Below, in pieces: positions 1 to 8,211 of a stretch of DNA of 64,000 nt (position 1 is the stretch's first letter; every line of letters starts with the position of its first letter). Source of the stretch: Bdellovibrio bacteriovorus (GTDB lineage Bacteria > Bdellovibrionota > Bdellovibrionia > Bdellovibrionales > Bdellovibrionaceae); NCBI RefSeq assembly GCF_025558485.1, contig NZ_CP102930.1:2728001-2792000 (forward strand), given 5' to 3'. The position numbers and the translations under genes were made by a program. The notes under the pieces were generated by a model, which did no database searches, was not told the origin of the DNA, and saw nothing but the letters and a program-made list of their open reading frames with translations.

Positions 1-1373
1 AGCTTCTGTTCAAAGGGGGCCCAGTCGTCGTTTTCGGCGATGGGCTTCCACAGAGATTCCAATTCATCAATAATCAAGGAACACGCTTTGCCTGTGTGCA
101 GGTAAGGATGTTGTTTTTTTTCAGTCTCGGCGGCTTCAAAATACGACAATGTTTCCTTCAGCTTTTTGAAGGACTCTTTTTGATAAAGCTCTTTCTGGGG
201 TGAGCGCTCCAGACGCTCGGGGATCGCACCGGAATGCAGATCATACAGAGTTTGTTCAAACAATCCTTTTTCCTGATCCAGGAACTGGAACAGATGTGCC
301 ACCAGTTCTGAATTCAGATCATAGATTGCAGCGCCCTCTTCCAGAGGATTGCGCAGATTCAAGCGCAGCAAAAGCCGGCGTTGTGTTTCAAAGTTAAAGG
401 CATCGCCGTAGTCGTCTAGCACCTCGGCCACCGGCAGATCGGGGAAGGCGACCTGAAGAGCATTTCCGAGTTGATGCAAATTCCATAAGACCGCCGAAGG
501 TTGGCGCCCATAACAATACAGCCCGGTTTGGTCAAAGTAAGCCGCCGTAAACGCCGGGTCATAGGTCGGCAGGAAACGGTAAGGGCCATAGTCAAAACTT
601 TCGCCTGTTATGTTCATGTTATCAGTATTAAGAACTCCATGAACAAAGCCCGCCATCATCCACGCAGCCACGGTTTTTGCCATGGCATAGGAGACCTCAC
701 GCAGGAAGGCGGCGGCCAGTTCTGTTTCAGTTAACGGAGTCAGGGCCGGATAGAAATGCTTCACAGAATAATTCAGTAACTTTTTGATGTTTTCCGGCTG
801 ATTCAAAAATGCCAGACGCTGGAAAGTTCCAAAGCGAATATGACTGTGGCCAAGACGAACCAAAACGGCAGCACGGGTTGGGGAGGGTTCGTCATGTCTT
901 TGCAGTTGTTCGCCGGTTTCAAACACCGAAAAGGTTTTGCTGGTGTTCACACCATAAGATTCCAAAAGTTCTGTTGCCAGAATTTCCCTGAAGGCGCCTT
1001 TTAAAGTAAGTCGTCCGTCGCCACCTCGGGAATACGGAGTGCGCCCACTGCCTTTGGTGCCCAGATCCAAAAGTCGGGAGCCTGCCTGAAGTTGTGCAAA
1101 AAGAAATCCGCGTCCATCCCCCAGATCCGGGTTGTAGCTGCGGAATTGATGACCGTGGTAGCGTAATGCCAGTGGGGCCTTGATGTTCTGAGGCAGGCTT
1201 TCAAACTTCCAGAAATGAGCCTGCCACTGTTCCGGCGTCAGAGCGCCCAACCCCACGGATGCGGCGGCGCTTTGATTGCGATAACGCAAAATTGCCTGCG
1301 GGAATTGGGCAGGTGGCACTTCATCGTAAAAATCAGGGCCAAGCTCATAAATTGGAGGTACAAAGGATGTCAT
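1..1373 (-). CDS. selO: SelO/YdiU family protein adenylyltransferase, 3' end cut by window edge
   Basis: My own translation of the minus strand from 1373 is open to base 1 (457 codons), so the C-terminus lies outside the window. SelO is a pseudokinase-fold enzyme that transfers AMP from ATP to Ser/Thr/Tyr of redox-related proteins. Visible family blocks are the YHGHQF...NPDLGDGRG segment, the GTKGSGRTPYSRGGDGR block and GVLNTDNMNITGESFDYGP, which matches the catalytic HGVxNTDNM motif with its metal-binding Asp and Asn. The ATG at 1373 follows an AAGGGGG Shine-Dalgarno. Nothing in the visible part is frameshifted. Confidence is high for the family; the substrate cannot be told from sequence. 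Confidence 0.93.
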   Translation of the reverse strand, partial: MTSFVPPIYELGPDFYDEVPPAQFPQAILRYRNQSAAASVGLGALTPEQWQAHFWKFESLPQNIKAPLALRYHGHQFRSYNPDLGDGRGFLFAQLQAGSRLLDLGTKGSGRTPYSRGGDGRLTLKGAFREILATELLESYGVNTSKTFSVFETGEQLQRHDEPSPTRAAVLVRLGHSHIRFGTFQRLAFLNQPENIKKLLNYSVKHFYPALTPLTETELAAAFLREVSYAMAKTVAAWMMAGFVHGVLNTDNMNITGESFDYGPYRFLPTYDPAFTAAYFDQTGLYCYGRQPSAVLWNLHQLGNALQVAFPDLPVAEVLDDYGDAFNFETQRRLLLRLNLRNPLEEGAAIYDLNSELVAHLFQFLDQEKGLFEQTLYDLHSGAIPERLERSPQKELYQKESFKKLKETLSYFEAAETEKKQHPYLHTGKACSLIIDELESLWKPIAENDDWAPFEQK

Positions 1374-1473
1374 GCCCCCTTATCTTCTTTTCCCGGTGCA
1401 AACGCAAGGGGGTCTATTCTAGTTGACAGTGACTTGCATTTAGGGGAAAACAAGCTCACCAAAGGCGGTCTTC

Positions 1474-1953
1474 GTGGACGAACAGATTTTAACTCAAAAC
1501 CCGGCTCACCAACATTCCTGCTGCGAAGTGGATCACACTCAACACGAAGAGTTCGCGGAAAAAACTGAAAACTGGGATCGCGTCGGCATTTTCCTTTCGT
1601 CTTTGTGTGCGATTCACTGTCTGGCGACACCGCTGTTGGTTCTGTTGCTGCCGGTTCTTGGTGAATTCTTTCATTCTGAATGGGTGCATCTGACCATGGC
1701 AGTGGTGATCTTGCCTGTCGGGCTTTTTGCCTTTTGGTCAGGGTATAAGCATCACAAACAAACGCGTGTCTTTACGCTTGGGGTGGTGGGGCTTTTCATG
1801 GTGGCGCTGGCTTCCGTTCTGCCGCACGAGTGGGTGGAGGTTATGGAGCATGATGTGGTCACTATCATCGGCAGTATTCTGTTGATCACAGCCCATGTTC
1901 TGAATCGTCGTGCCTGCCTATGTCATAAGCATGAGTCAGCTCGCCCAAAGTAA
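1474..1953 (+). CDS. MerC-like four-helix membrane protein with His/Cys-rich tails
   Basis: The 159-residue protein starts at GTG 1474. After a soluble N-terminus it has four predicted membrane segments, beginning at about residue 36 with SSLCAIHCLATPLL, the CxxxxC-type signature of the MerC mercuric-ion transporter family. Both soluble ends carry metal-type ligands (HQHSCCEVDHTQH near the N-terminus, CLCHKHE near the C-terminus). No merA, merT or merR homologue is nearby, so mercury resistance should not be assumed; members of this family outside mer operons are often linked to zinc or other metals. The gene stands alone, divergent from selO and upstream of the HiPIP gene. The start is uncertain because no strong Shine-Dalgarno precedes the GTG. 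Confidence 0.8.
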   Translation: MDEQILTQNPAHQHSCCEVDHTQHEEFAEKTENWDRVGIFLSSLCAIHCLATPLLVLLLPVLGEFFHSEWVHLTMAVVILPVGLFAFWSGYKHHKQTRVFTLGVVGLFMVALASVLPHEWVEVMEHDVVTIIGSILLITAHVLNRRACLCHKHESARPK

Positions 1954-2070
1954 TATATCGAACAACAGTCAATGCAGCTTTTTGTGGCAGGAAACGCATC
2001 ATTCTGCTGCGATTTTAACATGTTAGCGTAAATTATTATGCGCCATCGCATGCTTTTTCGTGTTTTCCAA

Positions 2071-2114
2071 TTGAAAACCAAGTGAAAAGTAGTAGTGTTT
2101 AGTTGAAAACTAAA
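2071..2114 (+). promoter_or_regulatory. Candidate operator: TTGAAAAC direct repeats, second inside a perfect inverted repeat
   Basis: TTGAAAAC occurs at 2071-2078 and again at 2103-2110, 32 bp apart, about three helical turns. The second copy lies in a perfect inverted repeat, TTTAGTT-GAA-AACTAAA (2098-2114), ending just before the GGAGG of the HiPIP gene. The spacing and symmetry suggest a repressor site controlling that gene, but no known regulator motif is recognised. Confidence 0.35.
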
Positions 2115-2128
2115 TGATGGAGGCATCT

Positions 2129-2518
2129 ATGATCGAAACTAAAATGAACCGTCGCGGTTTCTTTACTACTCTTGCAAAGATCACAGGCGTTGCTGTGGTT
2201 GCTCCAGCGGCTTTGTCTGCTGTTTTCTCTTCCACGGCTGAAGCTCAGAAAAAGCGTGGTGGCAGTGCTCCTGCAGCGGGTGGCGCAGCTGCTGGCGGTA
2301 TGCCGATGGTTGATCCAAACGACTCTGTGGCAAAAGCAGTAAAATACGTCGAGGACTTTAAGAAATCCGCGGATTCCAAAGGTAACGACTGTATGGGTTG
2401 CGGCTTCTACGCTAAAAAAGAAGTTCGTGGTGGTAAAGAAGTTGGTACTTGCACAATCTTCGCAGGCAAATTGGTTTATGGCCAGGCATGGTGTGCTTCC
2501 TGGAATAAAAAAGCCTAA
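2129..2518 (+). CDS. Tat-exported high-potential iron-sulfur protein (HiPIP)
   Basis: A 129-residue periplasmic electron carrier. The N-terminus has the twin-arginine motif NRRGFFTTL, a hydrophobic stretch and an AEA cleavage site, as expected for a cofactor-loaded Tat substrate. The mature part begins with a Gly/Ala-rich linker and then has the four cubane ligands C88, C91, C108 and C122 in the HiPIP spacing (CMGC, TC, GQAWCASW). HiPIPs carry a [4Fe-4S] cluster cycling between 2+ and 3+ and pass electrons in respiration or photosynthesis; here a respiratory role is inferred. ATG 2129 is preferred over upstream ATG 2114 because GGAGG (2119-2123) is correctly spaced. The gene ends in a strong terminator shared with fadD. 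Confidence 0.9.
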   Translation: MIETKMNRRGFFTTLAKITGVAVVAPAALSAVFSSTAEAQKKRGGSAPAAGGAAAGGMPMVDPNDSVAKAVKYVEDFKKSADSKGNDCMGCGFYAKKEVRGGKEVGTCTIFAGKLVYGQAWCASWNKKA

Positions 2519-2540
2519 GCTTTTTAAGTTCTAAGAAAAT

Positions 2541-2577
2541 AAAAAACCCTGATAAGCATTCTTATCAGGGTTTTTTA
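2541..2577. terminator. Bidirectional intrinsic terminator
   Basis: A run of A, a 10-bp stem (ACCCTGATAAG paired with CTTATCAGGGT, loop CATT) and a run of T make a terminator usable from both sides. It separates the convergent HiPIP and fadD genes. Confidence 0.9.
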
Positions 2578-2597
2578 TTTTAAATCATTTTATCTGA

Positions 2598-4262
2598 CTA
2601 CTTGGGATTGTCGCGCAAAGCACGGCGCAGGATTTTTCCGACATTGGTTTTCGGAAGCTCGGTACGGAATTCCACCAGGCGAGGCACCTTATAATTGGTC
2701 AGACTCTTACGGGCATGAGCAATCACGTCCTCTGCAGTCAGGTTCTGGTCTTTCTTTACCACAACGGCTTTGACGATTTCTCCAGAGTGTTCATCAGGAA
2801 CACCAATAGCCGCCACTTCCAGAACACCCGGGTGAGAGGCAATCGCTTCTTCCACTTCGTTGGGATAAACATTGAATCCGGAAACCAGGATCATGTCTTT
2901 TTTGCGATCCACAATCTTGAAGAAACCATCAGCATCCGCCACAGCCACGTCGCCAGTCTTTAACCAGCCGTCATTCAGCACCTGTGCAGTTTCATCGGGG
3001 CGGTTCCAGTAACCAGCCATCACCTGAGGCCCACGGCATACAAGCTCGCCCGGTTCGCCCAATGCGACTTCCTTGCCGTCATCGTCGATCAACATGATGT
3101 CCGTGCTTGGGAATGGCAAACCAATGCTGCCCACGCGGTCTGTGCCGTCGATAGGGTTGCAGCACACCACCGGAGAAGCCTCGGTCAGACCGTAACCTTC
3201 CACGATCACGGATTTCGTCAGCTCCATCCATTTTTCTGCCACGGGCTTTTGTAGTGTCATGGCACCGGCCACGCTGACTTTTACGCGGCTGAAATCAATG
3301 GTTGTGAATTCCGGATTGTTCATCAAGGCGTTGAACAAAGTGTTCACACCGGCCATGACTGTAAACGGCGTCTTTTTAAGTTCTTTGATGAATCCTGGGA
3401 TGTCGCGCGGATTGGTGATCAGAACGTTTTCGCTTCCATAGCGCAAAAGCCCCAGACAGTTCAAAGTCAGTGCGAAGATGTGATACATCGGTAGGGCTGC
3501 GATAGCGACTTCTTCACCCTCACGCAGCTTCGGTGTCATCCAGTCGCAGATCTGCAACATGTTGGCGACCACGTTTTTGTGAGTCAGCATGGCGCCCTTG
3601 GCAACACCGGTGGTCCCACCTGTGTATTGCAGGAAAGCGATATCTTCCAAAGTGGTTGGGATTTTGGAAGATGGCTTCATCGCACCCAGTTCCATCGCCT
3701 GACGGAAAGAGTAGGCTTGTGGAATATGGTAAGACGGCACCATTTTTTTGATATAGCGAACAACAGAGTTCACCAGAATTCTTTTCGGTGTCGGGAACAT
3801 GTCTGCGATTTCTGTGACCACGACACTTTCAATTTCAGTGTCTTTGATGATTTCCTGCAGAAGGTGGGCGTAGTTGGCCAGAATCACAATGGCCTTGGCA
3901 CCAGAGTCCTTGAACTGGTGACGCATTTCTTTGGCGGTGTAAAGCGGATTGGTGTTCACGATGGTCAGGCCCGAGCGCAAAGCTGCAAAAGCGACGACCG
4001 GGAATTGCAGAAGATTGGGCATCTGAATGGCGATGCGGTCGCCTTTTTTCAGCTTCAGTTCGTTTTGCAGGAAAGAGGAGAATTGTTCCACCTTTTTGTC
4101 CAGATCTGAGAAGGTGAGAGTGACTCCCATGCTGGTGAAGGCTTTTTTGGAATTGAACTTGCGGATGGCCTCTTCATAAACATCCACCAAGGAGTTGTAA
4201 CGTGTCAGATCCACCTCGTGGGCAACGCCTTTTGGGTAGTTCTTGAGCCAAATTCTTTCCAT
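2598..4262 (-). CDS. fadD: Long-chain acyl-CoA synthetase
   Basis: A 554-residue AMP-forming ligase that activates fatty acids to acyl-CoA via an acyl-adenylate; E. coli FadD is 561 residues. Visible motifs are the phosphate loop YTGGTTGVAKGA, the A5 block YGLTEASPVV, the A7/A8 blocks GWLKTGDVA and DRKKDMILVSGFNVYP, and the C-terminal A10 block with GKILRR, whose Lys completes adenylation. The ATG at 4262 follows AGGAGG. The single-gene unit ends in the shared terminator at 2541-2577. In a predator it would charge prey-derived fatty acids for beta-oxidation or membrane synthesis, an inference from lifestyle. Confidence 0.95.
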   Translation of the reverse strand: MERIWLKNYPKGVAHEVDLTRYNSLVDVYEEAIRKFNSKKAFTSMGVTLTFSDLDKKVEQFSSFLQNELKLKKGDRIAIQMPNLLQFPVVAFAALRSGLTIVNTNPLYTAKEMRHQFKDSGAKAIVILANYAHLLQEIIKDTEIESVVVTEIADMFPTPKRILVNSVVRYIKKMVPSYHIPQAYSFRQAMELGAMKPSSKIPTTLEDIAFLQYTGGTTGVAKGAMLTHKNVVANMLQICDWMTPKLREGEEVAIAALPMYHIFALTLNCLGLLRYGSENVLITNPRDIPGFIKELKKTPFTVMAGVNTLFNALMNNPEFTTIDFSRVKVSVAGAMTLQKPVAEKWMELTKSVIVEGYGLTEASPVVCCNPIDGTDRVGSIGLPFPSTDIMLIDDDGKEVALGEPGELVCRGPQVMAGYWNRPDETAQVLNDGWLKTGDVAVADADGFFKIVDRKKDMILVSGFNVYPNEVEEAIASHPGVLEVAAIGVPDEHSGEIVKAVVVKKDQNLTAEDVIAHARKSLTNYKVPRLVEFRTELPKTNVGKILRRALRDNPK

Positions 4263-4376
4263 GGAGACCTCCTGCTAAAGTTGCATCAATTTGATTCTCT
4301 GAAAGTTTAGAGTAAAGATTCGAATGAGGTAAAGTAAATTCTTGTTTTCACAGGGCCTATTTGCAAAACTGATGAT

Positions 4377-5492
4377 ATGAAACTTTGCCGCCTCATCATC
4401 TTGGGAATTGCTGCGCTTCCTCTGGTTTCCTGTTTCGGAAAGAAAGAGGAGGAGCCTGTGCCTGCGCCACAAAAAATGGTCAAAGTGCTTACTCCGAAGG
4501 CAGATGAAGTGGCAAATAAAGATAAAAGTCTGGAATGGATGGTGCGCTATCTTGCTGAAGCGGACGGAATTCATCGCGAAGCATGGTGGGTTTTGACCGC
4601 AGCACGTCCTCCGATTGGAAAATCACCTTTTGGAAAAGCTCAGAGAGCTTTGTTGGCTTCCCAAAATATCAAGCTGACGAACAAGTCTTTGTTCCGGTGT
4701 GATCGCTATCTGGTGAAGCGCGATGTGCTGGGGCTGGTGGGGTATCCGCAAAAGGGCGAAATTTTTGAAAAATGCAGCGAGAAAACCGAGGCCAAACGTC
4801 TTGCCAGTTTTGATGTTCCCAAAGAAGGCGAACTGAACATCGTTTTTTATCCCGACAATCTTCAGGAGGTTCTGGGGCTGGGTGCCGGGATTTTGAATAA
4901 GCAGATTCAGTGTTCACTGCGTGGTAAAGAAAAACTGGAAAGTCTGAATTGCAAAGACTGGGCGCAGGATCGCAGCAAAGAACAAATGATTCGTCTGGAT
5001 GTGTACGACTATCAAAAGTCTGGAAAGAATTTAATCAAGCTGCGCGGAAAAGTGTATGAAAACCTTACGGACATTCGCAAGATCGAAGCCGATGTGCCGA
5101 TGGAAGGAAAAATCACGGTTTTGGAAACAGAGCTGTATGCGCCGGAAGCGCCACCGGTGGTGGTGACGCCGACGCCTTCTGTGGCGCCAGTGAAGCCGGG
5201 TATAGCAAGTCCGACCATGCCAACCATGCCGCCGCCACGGGACCTGCCTGATGGGGTTGATCCGGATGTGATGATGCAGCGAGGACAACAACAGGGACAA
5301 GGTGTCGAGTCTGTGCCAGTAGAACCTGGGGCCGATGGTTGGCCGGAGGGAGAAGCCCCACCACAAGATGAAGGAATGCCTCAAGAACATCAAGAGGGCG
5401 AAATGGACCCATCCATGATTGTTCCAGAGCCTATCCCGCAACCGATACCTCAGCAAATTGAACCAGTAGAAGGAGCCCCGCATGGCCGCTAA
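4377..5492 (+). CDS. Proline-rich lipoprotein of unknown function
   Basis: A 371-residue protein with a type II signal peptide ending in the lipobox LVSC, so Cys19 would be lipidated. Residues about 40-240 look like a folded domain not recognised as a known family. The last ~110 residues are rich in Pro, Val, Gln and Glu (repeated PxP and QQxQ stretches), typical of a flexible, surface-exposed tail. Its end overlaps the peroxiredoxin gene by 11 bp, so the two are probably co-translated. The start has only a weak Shine-Dalgarno. Confidence 0.75.
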   Translation: MKLCRLIILGIAALPLVSCFGKKEEEPVPAPQKMVKVLTPKADEVANKDKSLEWMVRYLAEADGIHREAWWVLTAARPPIGKSPFGKAQRALLASQNIKLTNKSLFRCDRYLVKRDVLGLVGYPQKGEIFEKCSEKTEAKRLASFDVPKEGELNIVFYPDNLQEVLGLGAGILNKQIQCSLRGKEKLESLNCKDWAQDRSKEQMIRLDVYDYQKSGKNLIKLRGKVYENLTDIRKIEADVPMEGKITVLETELYAPEAPPVVVTPTPSVAPVKPGIASPTMPTMPPPRDLPDGVDPDVMMQRGQQQGQGVESVPVEPGADGWPEGEAPPQDEGMPQEHQEGEMDPSMIVPEPIPQPIPQQIEPVEGAPHGR

Positions 5493-5952
5493 AGTTGAAA
5501 TGGGTAAGAAAGTTCCGAATTTTAAAATTCCGTCTTCCAGCGGAGAAACACTGAGTCTGTCCGGTTTAAAGGGCAAGAAGGTTGTATTGTACTTCTATCC
5601 GAAAGACAGCACTCCGGGTTGCACCACCGAGGGGATTGAGTTCAACGAACTGCTGCCGCAATTTAAAAAACAGAATGCCGTGATCTTCGGTGTTTCCCGC
5701 GACAGTCTGAAATCACACGATAAGTTTATCTGCAAGTACGACTTTAAGTTTGAACTTTTGTCCGACGAGGAAGAGGAACTTTGCCAGTTGTTCGATGTGA
5801 TCAAAGAAAAGAACATGTACGGTAAAAAAGTCATGGGTATTGAGCGCAGTACTTTTGTGATTGATGAAGACCAAAAGCTGGTCGGAGAGTTCCGTAAAAT
5901 CAAAGCGCAAGGGCATGCCGCAGAAATACTGAAATTCGTGAAAGACCTTTAA
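5482..5952 (+). CDS. bcp: Thioredoxin-dependent peroxiredoxin, Bcp/PrxQ type
   Basis: A 156-residue peroxidase reducing hydrogen and alkyl hydroperoxides. The peroxidatic Cys is C47 in FYPKDSTPGCTTEG. The usual PrxQ resolving Cys five residues later is absent (TTEGIEF), but C84 (KFICKY) sits where the alternative alpha-3 resolving Cys is found in PrxQ proteins such as that of Xylella, so a C47-C84 disulfide is likely. C101 is a third cysteine. AAGGAG precedes the ATG, which lies inside the end of the lipoprotein gene. A terminator follows at 5977. Confidence 0.93.
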   Translation: MAAKVEMGKKVPNFKIPSSSGETLSLSGLKGKKVVLYFYPKDSTPGCTTEGIEFNELLPQFKKQNAVIFGVSRDSLKSHDKFICKYDFKFELLSDEEEELCQLFDVIKEKNMYGKKVMGIERSTFVIDEDQKLVGEFRKIKAQGHAAEILKFVKDL

Positions 5953-5976
5953 AAAGTAAGGCCATATCAAAATATT

Positions 5977-6012
5977 AAAAAAGCTCTTCGTTTGTTGCGA
6001 AGAGCTTTTTGT
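5977..6012. terminator. Intrinsic terminator between bcp and htpG
   Basis: AAGCTCTTCG pairs with CGAAGAGCTT around a seven-base loop, flanked by A-runs and T-runs, so it can serve both convergent genes. Confidence 0.88.
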
Positions 6013-6029
6013 TTTTTGATTCTTAAAGA

Positions 6030-7907
6030 TTAGTGCTTTGTGCTGTCCGCGGCCTGTACCATCAGTTCTGCAATTTGTTGCGAGAACTTCACTGGATCAG
6101 GAAGGTTTGAACCCTCTGTCAGCAGCGCTTGCGCATACAGAATCTCGGCCCACTTGGTTTGCTGGTCCGGGGACGCTTTGAGCATTTTCTCAAAGACCGG
6201 GTGATTTGGATTGATTTCCATGATGCGTTTAATGCTTTGGCCCGCGTACTCTTTACCCATCTGAGACATCAGTTTTTGCATGTGTGCAGAAGGGTCAGAA
6301 GAGGACGCCACCAAACACGCCGGGGTGTTTGTCAGACGCTCGGACAGAACCACGTCTTTAACATTATTTTCCAAAGTCTTTTTCATGGAATCCAAAACCG
6401 GTTTCAAAGTGACTTCGGCCTGTTTCTTTTCCTCTTCTTTTTTTTGTTTTTCTTCAGCAGTGTCCAGATCCAGACCTTCACGCATGATGGACTGCAACTT
6501 TTTGCCTTTGAATTCGTTCATGGCATCGACAACCCATTCATCCACTGGATCGACCAGCAGCAGAACCTCAAAGCCTTTTTCTTTCAGCTTTTCAAGGTAA
6601 GGACTGTTGCTGACCTGAGACAGGGAATCACCCGTGATATAATAAATGTCCTTTTGGTTTTCCTTCATGCGCGCAACGTATTCATCCAGTGTTGTCATCT
6701 TGTCAGAAGATGTGGAATGGAACAACAGCAGATCCTGAAGCTTTTCTTTGTTGGCGGCATCAGAAGGGATACCTTCTTTCAAGGTCGCGCCAAACTCTGT
6801 CCAGAAGTCTTCATAGGCACTGCGTTCTTTGGTTAAAAGATCCTTCAAGGTGGCCAAGGCCTTGTTTGTGACATTCTTGCGAATCTGCGTCACTTGGCGA
6901 TCCTGCTGCAAAAGCTCGCGGGACACGTTCAGGGATAGGTCACTGCTGTCCACCAGACCTTTTACGAAACGCAGGTAAGGCGGCAGAAGGTCCTTGCAAT
7001 CAGCCATGATGAACACGCGTTTGATGTAAAGGCTTAAGCCGTATTCCATGTCGCGCATGTTGTAGTTCCATGGTTTTTTGCCCGGAACATAAAGCAAGGC
7101 ATTGAATTCCATTGTGCCTTCGGCTTTGTAGTGAACGGTGCGCAGAGGCTCGTTCCAGTCCTGGGTCAGATGCTGATAGAACTCTTTGTATTCCTCTTTG
7201 GAAACTTCGGAAGGGGATTTCAACCAGATGGCTTTTTGCGAGTTCAACGTCTCGTCTTCTTTTTCACCCTGCATCTTTATTGGATGGGCGATAAAGTCAG
7301 AATACTTTTTCACCAGGGATTTCAGAACCCACTTGTCAGTGAAGTTTTGTATTTCGTCCTCTTCCTTGAAGGCTTTCATGTGCAATGTGATGGTGGTGCC
7401 TGTGCCTTCAGGGCGTGGAACATTGTCCAGCGTATAGGTACCGTCCCCGTGGGATTCCCAGACGGTGCCGTCATTAGAACCCGCTTTTTGGGTGTGCAGG
7501 GTCACGCGGTCTGCGACCATGAAAGCAGAATAGAAACCCACACCGAACTGACCGATCAGTTCCGGCTTGGTTTTCATCTCGGCATTCATTTGCATAAAGG
7601 CTTTGGCTCCAGAGCGGGCAATTGTGCCGATAAATTCGGTCACTTCCTCTTGAGTCATGCCGATGCCGTTATCAATGATTTTCAAAGTTTTCGTTTCGCT
7701 GTTCGGTTCCAGACGAATTTGCGGCTGCCAGCTGTCCGGAAGCAGGGACGGATGGGTCAAAGAATTGAATTTCAGTTTGTCGATCGCGTCTGAAGCGTTG
7801 GACAGAAGTTCGCGCAAGAAAATTTCTTTGTGGGAGTACAAAGAGTGGATGACGATATCCAGAAGTTGTTTGATTTCAGCGTTAAAATTTTGGACCTGCT
7901 TGGCCAT
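6030..7907 (-). CDS. htpG: Chaperone HtpG (Hsp90)
   Basis: A 625-residue ATP-dependent cytosolic chaperone, near the 624 residues of E. coli HtpG. The N-terminal GHKL ATPase domain shows ELLSNASDAIDKL, DNGIGM and the lid/ATP block GQFGVGFYSAF. The middle domain carries the catalytic-loop region SRELLQQD, and the C-terminal dimerisation domain follows. A long charged segment (EEKQKKEEEKKQ) links middle and C-terminal parts. I chose ATG 7907 (MAKQVQNF) because AAGGAG lies just upstream; an upstream in-frame ATG at 7934 has no such site. No CIRCE element was seen. Confidence 0.97.
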   Translation of the reverse strand: MAKQVQNFNAEIKQLLDIVIHSLYSHKEIFLRELLSNASDAIDKLKFNSLTHPSLLPDSWQPQIRLEPNSETKTLKIIDNGIGMTQEEVTEFIGTIARSGAKAFMQMNAEMKTKPELIGQFGVGFYSAFMVADRVTLHTQKAGSNDGTVWESHGDGTYTLDNVPRPEGTGTTITLHMKAFKEEDEIQNFTDKWVLKSLVKKYSDFIAHPIKMQGEKEDETLNSQKAIWLKSPSEVSKEEYKEFYQHLTQDWNEPLRTVHYKAEGTMEFNALLYVPGKKPWNYNMRDMEYGLSLYIKRVFIMADCKDLLPPYLRFVKGLVDSSDLSLNVSRELLQQDRQVTQIRKNVTNKALATLKDLLTKERSAYEDFWTEFGATLKEGIPSDAANKEKLQDLLLFHSTSSDKMTTLDEYVARMKENQKDIYYITGDSLSQVSNSPYLEKLKEKGFEVLLLVDPVDEWVVDAMNEFKGKKLQSIMREGLDLDTAEEKQKKEEEKKQAEVTLKPVLDSMKKTLENNVKDVVLSERLTNTPACLVASSSDPSAHMQKLMSQMGKEYAGQSIKRIMEINPNHPVFEKMLKASPDQQTKWAEILYAQALLTEGSNLPDPVKFSQQIAELMVQAADSTKH

Positions 7908-8050
7908 GAAAACTCCTTCGATAGGCTTATACAACGCTTTAAGTTTGTATCTGAAAAGGGTTTTGGCAAGGTCGGGGTGGTCAAAAACTTATGGAATCCC
8001 TAAAAATTTCGAATTGGTAGGTTATGGATGCTTTGTGTTAGTCTGATTTC

Positions 8051-8107
8051 ATGAATTTTAGCCACTCGGCCAACCTTATTCTAGCTCTGACCATCACCAC
8101 CCCATAG
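8051..8107 (+). CDS. Candidate threonine leader peptide upstream of the thrS part
   Basis: An 18-residue ORF reads [18 protein letters not shown] and stops at TAG 8105-8107. Three of its last five codons are ACC (Thr), and they lie inside the 5' arm of a terminator-like hairpin. Ribosome stalling at low charged tRNA-Thr would block the hairpin and let transcription enter the synthetase gene 105 bp downstream, the logic of classical attenuators. The Shine-Dalgarno is weak, so translation is unproven. The rest of the 304-bp gap between htpG and this gene (7908-8211) shows only a second GC-rich palindromic stretch near 8127-8145. Confidence 0.4.
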   Translation: MNFSHSANLILALTITTP

Positions 8108-8125
8108 GGGTCATAGTTCTTTTTT
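8088..8125 (+). terminator. Terminator-like hairpin overlapping the leader peptide
   Basis: TGACC pairs with GGTCA and an inner CCC with GGG around ATA, followed within a few bases by a T-rich run ending in six T. The stem is imperfect. It overlaps the Thr codons of the leader peptide. Confidence 0.45.
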
Positions 8126-8211
8126 GCGACCCTTGCGGGGACGCGTTTTCAAATCAAAGCCATTTCTTTCATTTTTATGTCTGCCCAAAATCACGGCAGA
8201 GGAGTTTTATT

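Noticed and set aside
1423..1446. TTGACA as a promoter for the MerC-like gene
   Set aside because: No acceptable -10 hexamer follows at 16-18 bp.
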